This document shows, one piece after another, positions 36,933 to 46,632 of a stretch of DNA of 64,000 nt; positions within the stretch are counted from its first letter, which is position 1, and every line of letters begins with the position of its first letter. Source of the stretch: Myxococcales bacterium. Lineage in GTDB: Bacteria; Myxococcota_A; Bradymonadia; REDH01. The position numbers were made by a program, and so were the translations under genes. Where the stretch lies: contig JACKDJ010000009.1 in NCBI GenBank assembly GCA_020633625.1, forward strand, positions 62,001 through 126,000, read 5' to 3'. The notes below the pieces were generated by a model. It was not told the origin of the DNA and made no database searches. It saw only the letters and a list, made by a program, of their open reading frames with translations.

Positions 36933-37601
36933 ATGGGCGACCTTCTCGACCAGCTAGACAAGACGACGACAGTCCAGAAGGTGCTCCTTCTGGTGCTGCT
37001 GATGCTCGGAATCGGCGTCGGCTACTTCATGCTCTACTACACGCCGATCCAGGCCGAGATCACGTCGGCCGAACAGAACGTGCAGACCCTGAGCGACCGC
37101 CGGGCAAGCCTGAGCTCGGGCAACGACCTCGAGCAGATCCGCGCCGACATCGAGGACCTTTGCGTCCGCCGCGCGGCGTTCCTCGAGAAGCTGCCGCAGG
37201 GCGAGCAGATCCCGAGCCTGCTGCAGTCGATCAACCAGCAGGCGCAGCTGACGGGACTCACAATCTCGCTGTTCCGGCGCGAGACGAACGTCGTCGGGCC
37301 ACGGTACACGACGATCCCGGTGTCGATCTCGCTGAAGGGCACCTACGACCAGCTCAGCGACTTCTTCTATTTCGTCGGCCGCCAGCAGCGGATCGTGAAC
37401 ATCTCGAACATCGCGCTGCGGATGCCGGCCGCCGGGGCCGGCTGGCGACTCAGTGAGGGTCGCGCGTCCGCGGACGAGCTCTCGTGGTTCAACGGCGCCG
37501 ACGCTCGCGTCACCGCGCCGCAGCTCACGGTGACTTGCAAGCTGCAGACGTACTTCGTGGGCGCCTCATCGGCGTCGGGAGGAGGAGCATGCGCCGACTG
37601 A
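36933..37601 (+). CDS. pilO: type IV pilus assembly protein PilO
   Basis: Forms heterodimers with PilN in the periplasm and connects to PilP. One N-terminal helix (VLLLVLLMLGIGVGYFML) is followed by a coiled coil and a domain containing GTYDQLSDFFYFVGRQQRIVNI, a typical PilO stretch. It starts 2 bases after pilN and overlaps pilP by 13 bases. Length is 222 residues. Confidence 0.95.
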   Translation: MGDLLDQLDKTTTVQKVLLLVLLMLGIGVGYFMLYYTPIQAEITSAEQNVQTLSDRRASLSSGNDLEQIRADIEDLCVRRAAFLEKLPQGEQIPSLLQSINQQAQLTGLTISLFRRETNVVGPRYTTIPVSISLKGTYDQLSDFFYFVGRQQRIVNISNIALRMPAAGAGWRLSEGRASADELSWFNGADARVTAPQLTVTCKLQTYFVGASSASGGGACAD

Positions 37602-38179
37602 TGCCGGCTGCCGCCGCTCTCGTCGCGCTCGTCGGGTGCGGAGAAGGCGAGGATACCTACCAGCCACCGCCGCCGCCCGCCCCGCGGGCCGAGCGCGCTC
37701 CGGCCGCCGCGCCGTCCGTCGAGGAGCGCGTGGCCGAGATGATGCAGTCGCTCGACCGCGCGACCTTCACCAACGAGACGCGCGATCCGTTCATGCCGCT
37801 GACCCCGACCTCCGAGACACGGCGCGCCACAACGGACGCGCGGCCGGACTGCAACCTGCAAGAGGAGCCGCTCGGGCAGACGCGCCTCGAGCAGATCGTC
37901 CTTCTCGGCATCATCACCGGCACGGCGATGCCGCGCGCGCTGGTCCAGGCCGGCGCGGGAACACGCCAGGCCGTCATCATGACCGAGGGAATGCTGGCCG
38001 GGCCCAACTGTACCCAGCGGCTCGTCGATATCCGCGAGAACGAGATCGTGTTCCGCGAGGTGACGTTCGACGACACGAGCTTCACCGAGACCATTCTCCA
38101 ACTGAGCGACATTCGGCTCGCCGCCCAGGTCGACGACCCGGGCGCCGCCGCTGACCTCCAGGCGGAGCCACAGCAATGA
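37589..38179 (+). CDS. pilP: type IV pilus lipoprotein PilP
   Basis: A 196-residue inner-membrane lipoprotein (lipobox VALVGC) with a proline-rich linker and a beta domain (LEQIVLLGIITGTAMPRALVQ) that binds the secretin PilQ. ATG 37589 lies after GGAGGAG and inside the end of pilO. Two cysteines in the mature part (DCNLQ and GPNCTQ) could form a disulfide, which not all PilP proteins have. Confidence 0.93.
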   Translation: MRRLMPAAAALVALVGCGEGEDTYQPPPPPAPRAERAPAAAPSVEERVAEMMQSLDRATFTNETRDPFMPLTPTSETRRATTDARPDCNLQEEPLGQTRLEQIVLLGIITGTAMPRALVQAGAGTRQAVIMTEGMLAGPNCTQRLVDIRENEIVFREVTFDDTSFTETILQLSDIRLAAQVDDPGAAADLQAEPQQ

Positions 38180-38223
38180 TGACTCGCAGCGTGATCAACG
38201 TCCTGCGACGACAGGAGAAGTCG

Positions 38224-41151
38224 ATGAAAGCAGTCGCCCCCCTCGCCATCGCCCTCGCGGTCGCGCTCTCGAGCGGTGCCGCGCTGGCCCAGTCGAACGC
38301 CGTCAGCGCCGTCGACGTCGTCGAGCGAGCAGACGCGACGGAGATCCGGATTCACGGCGTCGAGCACCCGTCCTACTCGGTGTACCGGCTCCGGAACCCG
38401 CTGCGACTCTTCATCGACATCGCCGACAGCGGCGTCAGCGCGCCGAGCGCAGCCATCGACGTCGACAACGGCGTCGTCGCACAGGTGGCGGCGACCGAGT
38501 ACACCGACGAGGTCTCCACCGTCGCGCGCGTCGTCGTCGGCTTCGACCAGGACGCACTCTACGACGTCGACACCGAGGGGGACACGCTCGTCATCACGGT
38601 CGATGGCGCCGGCCGCAACCTGTTCGTCGGCCGCGACCCGTCGACGACGGAGGACTTCGCGCTGCTCACCGACGAACTGGCCGCGTCGTCCGACCGCGTC
38701 GCGTCCCTCGAGGCCGCGCTCGCCGACGCCGCCGGCCGCTCGGAGGACCTGCAGGCCGAGATCCTCGAATCCAACCTCGCGCGTGAGCGCGCCGAGCGCG
38801 ACCGTCTCGCCGCGCTCGCAGCCCAGAACGACCTGAGCGTCGAGGTCCGAGGCCTGCAGCGACAGAACGCCGACGCCGCGCAGCGGGTGGCCTCGCTCGA
38901 AGCCGCGAACGCGAGCCGCGACCAGGCGCTCGCGACGCAGCAGGCCCGCGTCGGTGCGCTCGAGCGTGAGCGCGCGGACGCCCTGGCCCGCATCGAGTCA
39001 CTCCAGCGAGAAGCCGCCGCCAACGAAGCCGCGACCGCTTCGCGCGACGCCGCGCTCGCTCGCCTCGAAGGCCAGCTCGCCGACGCCAACGCGGCCGTGA
39101 CGCGCGCGCAGGAGGCCGGCGCCCGCGCCGAGGCGCTGTCGCCCCTGCTCGACGCCCGCGACGCGCAGCTCGCGGCGCTCCAGAGCGAGCGTGTCGAGCT
39201 CGCGGAGCTCGCGGAGCAGAATCGTCAGACGCAGGCGGACCTCGAGGTCGCGCTCGCGACGGCGCGACGCGCTCAGTCCGAGCAGCAATCGATCATCGCC
39301 GCGCAGGCGAGCACCATCCAGGCCCTCCAGCAGCAGCAGGTCGCGACGACCGGCCCAGTCAGCGACATCCGCTTCGAGCACGTTGGCGGCGTCGACCGGG
39401 TCGTCATCGATGTGCCGAGCGGCGTTGAACTCGAGCCGCTGCCGAGCGAGGACGGTAGATCGACGCTCACCCTCGCGGGCACGACGCTGCCCGACGCACT
39501 CCGACGCACGCTCGACACCCAGGCGTTCGGCGGCCCCGTCGCGTTCGTCTCGAGCTACACCGACGCCGACGGCGTCGTCCGGATCGTCGCAGAGCGCGGC
39601 GACGTCGCGGCCGAATTCCTGCGGCGCGATGGCGACCAGATCATCTGGGAGTTCACTGGGGACGCCGACATCGCCGACAGCGCGCTCGGTACAGCCGCCC
39701 CCACCGTCGCCGCTGGCGCTGTCACGTCCGACGCTCCGTACCGCGGCGACGCCGCGCGCCGCGCCGGCCAGTACGAAGGAAGCGACGTCGACAACCCGAT
39801 CGCCGACCTCCCGTTCCTTCGCCGACCGGTCATGACCCGCAAGCGGATCACGATCGACCTGCGTCAGGCCGATATCCAGAACGTCATCCGCTTGATCGCG
39901 GACGAAGGAAACATCAACGTGGTCAGCGGTGTCGGCGTCCAGGGCTACGTGACCGTCCGACTGCGTAGCGTCCCCCTCGACGACGCGCTGATGGTCATCC
40001 TGCGCAGTCAGGGACTCGGGTGGGAGCAGACCGGCAACATCTTGCGCGTCGCCCCGCTCTCCGAGTTCCAGGCCGCATATGACGCTGGCGTCGCCGAACA
40101 GGACAGCGCCTGGCGGCGTGAGGCGCTCAGCGTGCGCCTGATCCCCGTCTCCTACGCGTCCGCCAACGACCTCAGCGGCTTGGTGGGTGGCGTGCTGTCG
40201 ACCCGCGGACGCGTGGTCGTCGACCGTCGCAACAACGCCCTGATCGTGACCGACCTTCGCGACAACCTCGACACCGCCGCCGCGCTCGTCGCGCGCGTCG
40301 ACACGCAGACACCGCAGATCCTCATCGAGGCGCGCATCGTCGAGACCAACGACCAGTTCCGCCGCCAGCTCGGCATCCAGTGGGGCGGCGACTACCTGGC
40401 AGACCAGTCGATCGGTAACGCGACCGGCCTCCTGTTCCCGTCCACGATCGGCATCGCCGGCGGCGCGGCCGACGGTACCACGCCCACCGCGGGCACGAGC
40501 TCCCAGCCGAACTTCGCCGTCAACCTCCCCGCACCGGCCGGTACCGGCGAGGGTGGCGCGATCGGCTTCACGTTCGGATCACTCGCCGGTGCGTTCAACC
40601 TGAACGTCCGCCTGTCTGCAGCCGAGTCGGCAGGTACGATCAAGGTAGTGTCCGCCCCCCGCATCATGGCAAGCGACAACGTCGCGGCAACGATCACCAG
40701 CGGTGTCTCGGTGCCGGTCCAGGTCGTGTCGGCCGCCGGCGCCCAGACAGTCTTCTTCGACGCCAGCCTCGAGCTGAACGTCACCCCGCGCGTGACACCC
40801 GACGGCAACGTCTTCCTCACCGTGCGAATCTCCAAGAACGAGCCCGACTTCGAGAACACCGGTGCCCGCGGTGACCCATCGATCATCCGCCGCGAGGCCG
40901 CCACCGAACTCCTCGTCCGCTCGGGCGACACCACCGTGATCGGCGGCATCTTCCAGCGGAACACCGGCTACTCTCAGAACCGCGTACCGTTCTTCGGCAG
41001 CCTCCCGGTCATCGGGCCCCTGTTCCGCTCCTCGTCGCAGACCGACGTCCGAAACGAGCTCCTCGTCTTCATCACCCCACGGATCGTCAACCGTGACGCC
41101 TCCATCGGCGCGCTCTCCAGCGGCGTCGAGATCGAGTCGCCGGACCGCTGA
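38224..41151 (+). CDS. pilQ: type IV pilus secretin PilQ with coiled-coil insertion
   Basis: The outer-membrane channel through which the pilus passes. From the N-terminus the product has: signal peptide (MKAVAPLAIALAVALSSGAALAQ), AMIN domain (about 25-135), a coiled coil of some 230 residues (about 145-375), a second AMIN-like domain (about 378-480), secretin/TonB short N domain (IDLRQADIQNVIRLIADEGN), secretin N1 and the C-terminal secretin (VVSAPRIMASDNV to the end). The length of 975 residues exceeds the usual 600-900 because of the coiled coil. ATG 38224 has AGGAG upstream; ATG 38176 overlapping the pilP stop is an alternative that would extend the signal peptide by 16 residues. Confidence 0.93.
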   Translation: MKAVAPLAIALAVALSSGAALAQSNAVSAVDVVERADATEIRIHGVEHPSYSVYRLRNPLRLFIDIADSGVSAPSAAIDVDNGVVAQVAATEYTDEVSTVARVVVGFDQDALYDVDTEGDTLVITVDGAGRNLFVGRDPSTTEDFALLTDELAASSDRVASLEAALADAAGRSEDLQAEILESNLARERAERDRLAALAAQNDLSVEVRGLQRQNADAAQRVASLEAANASRDQALATQQARVGALERERADALARIESLQREAAANEAATASRDAALARLEGQLADANAAVTRAQEAGARAEALSPLLDARDAQLAALQSERVELAELAEQNRQTQADLEVALATARRAQSEQQSIIAAQASTIQALQQQQVATTGPVSDIRFEHVGGVDRVVIDVPSGVELEPLPSEDGRSTLTLAGTTLPDALRRTLDTQAFGGPVAFVSSYTDADGVVRIVAERGDVAAEFLRRDGDQIIWEFTGDADIADSALGTAAPTVAAGAVTSDAPYRGDAARRAGQYEGSDVDNPIADLPFLRRPVMTRKRITIDLRQADIQNVIRLIADEGNINVVSGVGVQGYVTVRLRSVPLDDALMVILRSQGLGWEQTGNILRVAPLSEFQAAYDAGVAEQDSAWRREALSVRLIPVSYASANDLSGLVGGVLSTRGRVVVDRRNNALIVTDLRDNLDTAAALVARVDTQTPQILIEARIVETNDQFRRQLGIQWGGDYLADQSIGNATGLLFPSTIGIAGGAADGTTPTAGTSSQPNFAVNLPAPAGTGEGGAIGFTFGSLAGAFNLNVRLSAAESAGTIKVVSAPRIMASDNVAATITSGVSVPVQVVSAAGAQTVFFDASLELNVTPRVTPDGNVFLTVRISKNEPDFENTGARGDPSIIRREAATELLVRSGDTTVIGGIFQRNTGYSQNRVPFFGSLPVIGPLFRSSSQTDVRNELLVFITPRIVNRDASIGALSSGVEIESPDR

Positions 41152-41656
41152 CCTCGTCCTGGTCGGGCTAATGGGTGCCGGCAAGAGCGCGGTCGCGGCC
41201 GCCGTCGGCGCCGCCACCGGTGCCCGGGTCATCGACACGGACGCTGAGATGGAGTCCAGGAACGGCGTCTCGATTCGGGCGCTCTTCGCCGAGCTGGGCG
41301 AGGCAGAGTTTCGCGCCCGCGAAGCCGCGACGATTCGCGACATCCTCGGCGAGGGAAGCGGTCGCGTGATCGCCTTCGGTGGCGGCGCGTTCCTCTCCGA
41401 ATCGACGCGCGCCGCGTGCTGCGCGGCCGGGGCCAGAACCGTCTACCTCTACGCCACGCCGAGCGTCGTTGCCGCGAGACTGGCGGCGGCGGGGGAGCGA
41501 GACAAACGGCCGCTGCTCGCCGGCGCCGACCCCGAGGCGGTCCTGGCGCGTCTGTTCGCGGAGCGAGACTCGACGTACCGCCTGGCCGAGCTCTGTGTCG
41601 ACACTGACGGGCGCGGCATCGCCTCGATCGCAGACGAGGTGATGAGTGCTTGGTGA
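41093..41656 (+). CDS. aroK: shikimate kinase
   Basis: Phosphorylates shikimate at O3 in aromatic amino-acid synthesis. The P-loop reads LMGAGKSAV, followed by DTDAEMESRNG, the shikimate-binding FRAREAATIRDIL and GGGAFL. The best in-frame start is GTG 41093, which overlaps the 3' end of pilQ by 59 bases; there is no other plausible start before the P-loop. The 15-20 residues before LVLVGLMGAG are not conserved, so the true start is uncertain. aroB follows with an 11-base overlap. Confidence 0.88.
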   Translation: MTPPSARSPAASRSSRRTADLVLVGLMGAGKSAVAAAVGAATGARVIDTDAEMESRNGVSIRALFAELGEAEFRAREAATIRDILGEGSGRVIAFGGGAFLSESTRAACCAAGARTVYLYATPSVVAARLAAAGERDKRPLLAGADPEAVLARLFAERDSTYRLAELCVDTDGRGIASIADEVMSAW

Positions 41657-42728
41657 GCTGCGCGTCGAGCTCGCGGGCGGGGCTGCCTACCCCGTCTCGC
41701 TCGTGGGGCCTGGCGCCGCGGACGTCGCGGGCTGGGTCCGCGCTGTCGCGCCAGCCGGTCGCCTGATCGTCGTCGCGGACTCCAACGTCGCGCCTCTGTA
41801 CGGCCGCGCTCTGTCCGAGGCACTGACCGCGGCGGGGCGCGAGTCGCGGCTGCTGGTCTTCGAGGCTGGCGAAGCGTCCAAGAGCGCCCGCGTCGTCGCG
41901 AGTCTGTGGGAGGGGGCTTTCGAGGGTCCGGTCGACCGCGGCGACGTGGTAGTCGGCGTCGGCGGGGGAGTGGCCGGTGATCTCGCCGGCTTCGTCGCTG
42001 CCACGCTGATGCGCGGCGTGCGGTTCGTCGCGGTGGCGACGAGCACGGTAGCGATGTCCGACGCCGCGATAGGGGGGAAGACCGGGATCAACCTCCCGCG
42101 CGGGAAGAATCTCGTGGGGGCTTTTCATCACCCGGTCGGCGTCGGGCTGTGGGTCTCTGCGCTGACGACACTTCCGGAGCGCGAGCGCCGTGGGGGCATC
42201 GCGGAGGTTGTGAAGTCGGCGGTGATCGCGGGCGAGTCGGAGGTGGCGGCGCTCGAGGCGTCGAGCGCCGCGCTCGCCGCGGGTGAACCGGAGGCGCTCG
42301 CGGCGGCGGTCGCCATGGCGGCGGGAGTGAAGTGTGCGATCGTGGGGCGCGACCCGACAGAGAAGGGCGAGCGCGCCCTGCTGAACTTCGGGCACACGTT
42401 CGGCCATGCGATCGAGCACGCGTCCGGCTACGGCGAGTGGACGCACGGTGAGGCGGTGGCGGCGGGGATGATGTGCGCGCTGCGCTACGGCGTCGCACAG
42501 GGGCTGACACCGCCCGACCTGGTGGGGCGGATCGAGCGTCTCCTGGCGACGCAGAAATTGCCGACGGTGCCGCCTTCCCTTAGTCTGAGTGAGTGGATCG
42601 AACCGATCACGCGCGACAAGAAGCGTTCGGGCTCCAACGTGAAACTGATTCTGTGCCGGCGGCTGGGCCGCTGTGAGATCGTGCCGACGCCAATCGACGA
42701 GTTCGTCGCGTGGCTCGGCACGCTGTGA
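41646..42728 (+). CDS. aroB: 3-dehydroquinate synthase
   Basis: Cyclises DAHP to 3-dehydroquinate, the second step of the shikimate pathway, with NAD and a divalent metal. The 360-residue product has the NAD site VVGVGGGVAGDLAGFVA, the active-site segment AAIGGKTGINLPRGKN(L), and the metal ligands in EVVKSAVI and LNFGHTFGHAIE. The usual family stretch TTLLAQVDSS is varied to TSTVAMSDAA. GTG 41646 overlaps aroK. aroK-aroB after pilQ is a well-known neighbourhood in many bacteria. Confidence 0.95.
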   Translation: MLGELRVELAGGAAYPVSLVGPGAADVAGWVRAVAPAGRLIVVADSNVAPLYGRALSEALTAAGRESRLLVFEAGEASKSARVVASLWEGAFEGPVDRGDVVVGVGGGVAGDLAGFVAATLMRGVRFVAVATSTVAMSDAAIGGKTGINLPRGKNLVGAFHHPVGVGLWVSALTTLPERERRGGIAEVVKSAVIAGESEVAALEASSAALAAGEPEALAAAVAMAAGVKCAIVGRDPTEKGERALLNFGHTFGHAIEHASGYGEWTHGEAVAAGMMCALRYGVAQGLTPPDLVGRIERLLATQKLPTVPPSLSLSEWIEPITRDKKRSGSNVKLILCRRLGRCEIVPTPIDEFVAWLGTL

Positions 42729-42769
42729 TACCGTGTCTCTCGTTCTCTCCTGACGTTCCCGAGGTTGTG

Positions 42770-43573
42770 ATGCGACGAACGCTGAAGGTCACGCTGCTGG
42801 CCGTTGCCGCCGGTGGCGCGCTCGCTGGCTGCGCAGAGAACACGCCCGAGATCGCGGTGACGTTCAATCTCCCGTTCACAGATGAGTGTGAGGTGCCGTC
42901 GGCCAGTTCTGGCGCGAACACCGTTTACCAGTCGCGTGGGACGCTCGACCTGTTCGTTCGGAACTCGTACCTGATGGCGCCGCGTCTCGAGAACACGCTG
43001 GTGCCGTCCGAGGACGCGCGCATCGGCTCGGCCACCGGCGGCGCAGGCGGACTGCAGGGCACGGACTGGGAAGCCAACTCGATCAGCCTGCGACGCGCCG
43101 TTATCCGCTTCGATGGACCGGACGCGCTCGATCTGCCGCTGCCGAAGGAGCTGACCCGAGAGATCTCCGGTACGATCACTCCTGGCGGCGTCGCGACGAC
43201 ACTCCTCGAGGCGATCCCGGAGTCTCTCGGCCGCACGCTGGAAGACGCGCGTATCCTCCGTCAGGGAACGCACATCACCCTCAACCTGCACATCAAGTAC
43301 TTCGGCGAGACGTACAGCGGGCGTGAGGTCGACTCGAACGAGTTCATCTATCCGATCGAGCTCTGCTACGGCTGCTTGCTCAACTTCCCGGTCGCGGCCG
43401 TCGACTTCTCGTACGACGTCCTCCCGAACTGCCGGAACATCGGTGACACGGAGATCGCGCTGCCCTGCTTCCCGGGCCAGGACGACATCGTCGACTGCCG
43501 CGCAGTCTGCCCGATCGTGACCGTTGTGCCCGACGCGGACCCGGAAGGCATCTGCGAGCCCGTCACCTTCTGA
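42770..43573 (+). CDS. putative lipoprotein, function unknown
   Basis: A 267-residue exported protein with signal peptide and lipobox (GGALAGC), starting at ATG 42770. The mature region is beta-rich and ends with cysteine-containing segments (ELCYGCLLNFP, NCRNIGDTEIALPCFPGQDDIVDCRAVCP), which could be disulfide linked. The centre has SYLMAPRLENTL and a repeated strand pattern. I know no family. Its 41-base gap after aroB allows cotranscription, but there is no functional link. Similar lipoproteins with cysteine-rich ends are frequent in myxobacterial genomes. Confidence 0.7.
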   Translation: MRRTLKVTLLAVAAGGALAGCAENTPEIAVTFNLPFTDECEVPSASSGANTVYQSRGTLDLFVRNSYLMAPRLENTLVPSEDARIGSATGGAGGLQGTDWEANSISLRRAVIRFDGPDALDLPLPKELTREISGTITPGGVATTLLEAIPESLGRTLEDARILRQGTHITLNLHIKYFGETYSGREVDSNEFIYPIELCYGCLLNFPVAAVDFSYDVLPNCRNIGDTEIALPCFPGQDDIVDCRAVCPIVTVVPDADPEGICEPVTF

Positions 43574-43604
43574 GCGTAGGCCCTGGCGGCCGAGATCGGC
43601 GAGG

Positions 43605-45317
43605 CTAGGGCGCCAGCAGCACCACCTGCCGCGCGATCTCCGGCGCCACTGAGGCACCACCGAGCTCTCCCGCGAGCCACTCTCCAACCGACGCTGCCAC
43701 GGCGTCGGCCAGCGGCGCGGCCCCGTCGGGAACACGCAACAACGCGCGCAAAGCGGTGGTCGCCGAACGTGCGAGGCCGCCCTCACCGCGGCCGCGCGCG
43801 ATCGCTCGCTCCAGGGCCTGGGCCGTCACCGGCTCCAGTCCGCCATGCGAATCCGCGAGCGCCGCGACCGCCAGGGTGCCGAGAAGCACGCGGAACGTGA
43901 TCAGCTCGACCGGTGTCACGCACCGGTTCGGATCAAAGACCACCGAAGCGAGCTCACCGCGCGTGTGCCGCAGCGTCCCGAACACCACCATCTCGAGGAA
44001 CGCCGCCTCGGCCAGGACGCGCGCGGCCGCGTGCACCTCGGACAGCCTGCGGAACGGCGCCGCGTCGACCGCGCTCCGCAGCGGCCGGCGCGCCCGAAGC
44101 CCGTCGAACAGGTCGGCGACGTCTGCCTCCAGCAATGAGGGCTGACCGTCGACCAAGGTGAGGTTGCCTCTCCGTTCGAGGTCGCGTGCCTGCTTCGCGA
44201 GCCCAGCCACGATGGACGCGCCGGCCTGGTGAGCGTCACGGAGCGGCGTCGAAGCGAGAGTCCGCGCCGACAACAGGAGGTCTCCGCCCGACGCATACTC
44301 TAGCGCGATCGACAGCGTGTCGGCGACGCTCCGCATCGCGCCGCGCGCGGCGTCGAGATCGCCCGGCTGACCCAGGTCGGCGATGTGACGCCGGTTCACG
44401 AGCGCGCGGAGCTGGCCGAAGATGGAGTCGACTGCAGGCTCGAGCTGGGCGTCGGGGACCACTTGGCCCAGCGCGGCGATGCTGCGCTCCAGGAACCCGC
44501 CGTCGCCGCCGAGGTCCGTCTCCAGGTGTTGAAGCATCCGGTCGGTGGGCGGCAGGGTTCCGGCCGCCGACAGCTTCAGCACATCGAGCTCGGGGGCGCG
44601 AGCGCGTGCCCGTGCGCCGGCGGCCCAGTCGGCGGGGTTTCTGTAGGCGTAGACCTCGACAGCCTCGTGGACCGGGACGAAGCCGAGATCGCCGAGGCGG
44701 GCCTCGCGCTGCTGATACGCGCGCTCCATCATGTCGGTGGTGAGCTCCCAGCGGGTAGCCTCGAGGAGCCGGTGGCCGCGGAGCAGGTCCATCGCGTAGA
44801 CGCGGTCGAGGACGTGACGGATGCGTCCTGCGAGCTCTTCGTCGTCGGGGACCACGATTGCGTAGACGCCATCGGGCGACGAGAACACCGGCGCGTCGAT
44901 CGCCTCGATGAGCTCTGCGTCGTCTTCCCAGACGAAGACCTGGCACTGCTGTCGAAGCCAGATCACGAGGAGCTCGGGGTCCAGCGTCGTCATCAGGTCG
45001 GCGAAGTCCTCGTCCTCGCGCTGCAGCAGGACCTCGAGCCACGCCGAGACGCGGGTCGGCTCGAGGTCGTCGCGCGTCCAGCAGTCGAAGTCGACGATGC
45101 CCTGCACCTGCTCGGCCGAGGCGTAGAGGACCAGGTCCATGCCGTCCTCCATCCCCGCCTCGTGGATCAGCGAGTAGAGCTCCTGGACGTCGAGGGACCG
45201 GACGAGCGCCGCGGCCCGCGGGTGGTCCAGGATTGCGTCGATGCGCTCCTTCGCCGAGACCGGGATTGGCCGGCCGGAGATCGGATCGGGCTTCGTGAGC
45301 TGGTAGAGTTCGGCCAT
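43605..45317 (-). CDS. DUF6178 family protein
   Basis: A cytoplasmic 570-residue, mostly helical protein beginning MAELYQLTKPDPISGRP. Hallmarks of DUF6178 are present: DHPRAAALVRSLDVQELYSLI, ASAEQVQGIVDFDCWTRDDL and AWLEVLL near the start. No catalytic motif, signal peptide or membrane helix is visible. ATG 45317 is favoured because the conserved region begins there, though the frame continues upstream. The function is unknown; relatives occur in delta-type proteobacteria. It converges on the lipoprotein gene and diverges from the MFS gene, so it is probably a single-gene unit. Confidence 0.75.
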   Translation of the reverse strand: MAELYQLTKPDPISGRPIPVSAKERIDAILDHPRAAALVRSLDVQELYSLIHEAGMEDGMDLVLYASAEQVQGIVDFDCWTRDDLEPTRVSAWLEVLLQREDEDFADLMTTLDPELLVIWLRQQCQVFVWEDDAELIEAIDAPVFSSPDGVYAIVVPDDEELAGRIRHVLDRVYAMDLLRGHRLLEATRWELTTDMMERAYQQREARLGDLGFVPVHEAVEVYAYRNPADWAAGARARARAPELDVLKLSAAGTLPPTDRMLQHLETDLGGDGGFLERSIAALGQVVPDAQLEPAVDSIFGQLRALVNRRHIADLGQPGDLDAARGAMRSVADTLSIALEYASGGDLLLSARTLASTPLRDAHQAGASIVAGLAKQARDLERRGNLTLVDGQPSLLEADVADLFDGLRARRPLRSAVDAAPFRRLSEVHAAARVLAEAAFLEMVVFGTLRHTRGELASVVFDPNRCVTPVELITFRVLLGTLAVAALADSHGGLEPVTAQALERAIARGRGEGGLARSATTALRALLRVPDGAAPLADAVAASVGEWLAGELGGASVAPEIARQVVLLAP

Positions 45318-45405
45318 GTGCTTCTTGCTGGCGTGGCGCGCGCTGCTGAGCCATCGTGCGCGCCCCCTGGTGTTCCCGGGGGCGTACCATAGTTGGACGC
45401 GACGA

Positions 45406-46632
45406 GTGACGGCAACCAAGAACGCGAGCGGCGAGATTCGCCTGAAGGCGCTGTACTTTACGTACCTCGCGGCCGGCGGGCTGGCGATGACGTACTGGCC
45501 CCTGCACTTCGCGGCAGTCGGGCTTTCTGCGAGCGCGATCGGCGTGCTGTTCGGTGTCCGAACGGCGATGACGATCGTCTTCCAGCCGTGGCTGACGTCT
45601 TCGGCAGAGCGACGCGGAAGGCCTCGCCTTGCCGTCGCGGTCGCGTTCTCGGTCGCGGCCGCGTGCGGGCTCCTGCTTCCGCTCGGTGCCGGCTTCTGGA
45701 CGCTCGCGCTCCCTGTGTGGTTCGCGGCGCCAGCAACGGCGACGATCGTGCCGCTCCTCGACGCGACCATCGTGCGGGACTACGGGCTCGGGCGCTACGG
45801 CCGGTTCAGGCTATGGGGCAGCGCCGGCTTCGGGGTGACCGTCGCGGGATTCGGTGTTCTGATCGCGGTGGCAGCGCGCTTCTGGCCCGTGCTCGCCGAT
45901 CCGGATGCGTCGAGGGCTGCGATGGGGACGGCGTCGGCGTGGGCGTACGTCGGGATGACCGGGCTCGGTGCCGCCCTCGCGTGGCGCGGCGTGGCCGGCG
46001 AGATGTCGACGCCGCGACCGGGCGCCCGCGCGCTGGAGTGGCCCGGCCGCGGCTTCGGGGGGTTCGTGTTGGCGTCGGCTCTGCATTGGGCGGCCGTCAT
46101 GGTGTTCAACGTCTTCTTTACCCTTCGTGTAGCAGCAGCAGAGATGCCCCTCTGGGTCCCCGGCGTGGGGGTGGGAGTCGCGATCTTGGGCGAGATCGCC
46201 GCGTTCTGGGCGGTCGGCACCTCGAAGCTCGGGCGACCACTCCCGATCGCGCTCGCGGTGTGCGGGGTCAGCGCGTTTCGGTGGGCGGTGGTTGCGTGGG
46301 CGCCAAGCGCCGCCGCACTCATCGCCGTGCAGGCGCTGCACTTCGCGACCTTCGGCGTGTGGTTCTCGCTGACCATGGGGGCGCTCGGCGACTTCGCGCC
46401 GCCGGAGCGCCGCGCGACCGTGCAGGGGCTGCTCTCGGCGCTGTGCTTTGGCGTCGGGGGGACGGCGAGCAGCCTCCTGACCGGCGCGGTCTTCGAGCGC
46501 TACGGGGGCGAGGGCGCGTTCTCGGTCGCCGTCGCCCTCGAGCTGCTCGCAGCGCTCGCCTACGTCGTCGTGCTGCCCGGTCTGTCAGCGGGCTGGGGCG
46601 CGCACGCGGCGACGAAGGTCAACGCCGCGTGA
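45406..46632 (+). CDS. MFS transporter
   Basis: A 408-residue membrane protein with about 11-12 hydrophobic segments. The early part (YFTYLAAGGLAMTYWPLHF, GVLFGVRTAMTIVFQPW) resembles the MFS_1-like group that includes phenylpropionate and nucleoside permeases. The RYGRFRLWGSAGFG segment is the MFS-type repeat signature. The start is GTG 45406; the frame is open upstream to 45316 but that part is not membrane-like. The substrate cannot be read from sequence. Its end overlaps the 3' end of the minus-strand hydrolase lipoprotein by 14 bases. Confidence 0.85.
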   Translation: MTATKNASGEIRLKALYFTYLAAGGLAMTYWPLHFAAVGLSASAIGVLFGVRTAMTIVFQPWLTSSAERRGRPRLAVAVAFSVAAACGLLLPLGAGFWTLALPVWFAAPATATIVPLLDATIVRDYGLGRYGRFRLWGSAGFGVTVAGFGVLIAVAARFWPVLADPDASRAAMGTASAWAYVGMTGLGAALAWRGVAGEMSTPRPGARALEWPGRGFGGFVLASALHWAAVMVFNVFFTLRVAAAEMPLWVPGVGVGVAILGEIAAFWAVGTSKLGRPLPIALAVCGVSAFRWAVVAWAPSAAALIAVQALHFATFGVWFSLTMGALGDFAPPERRATVQGLLSALCFGVGGTASSLLTGAVFERYGGEGAFSVAVALELLAALAYVVVLPGLSAGWGAHAATKVNAA

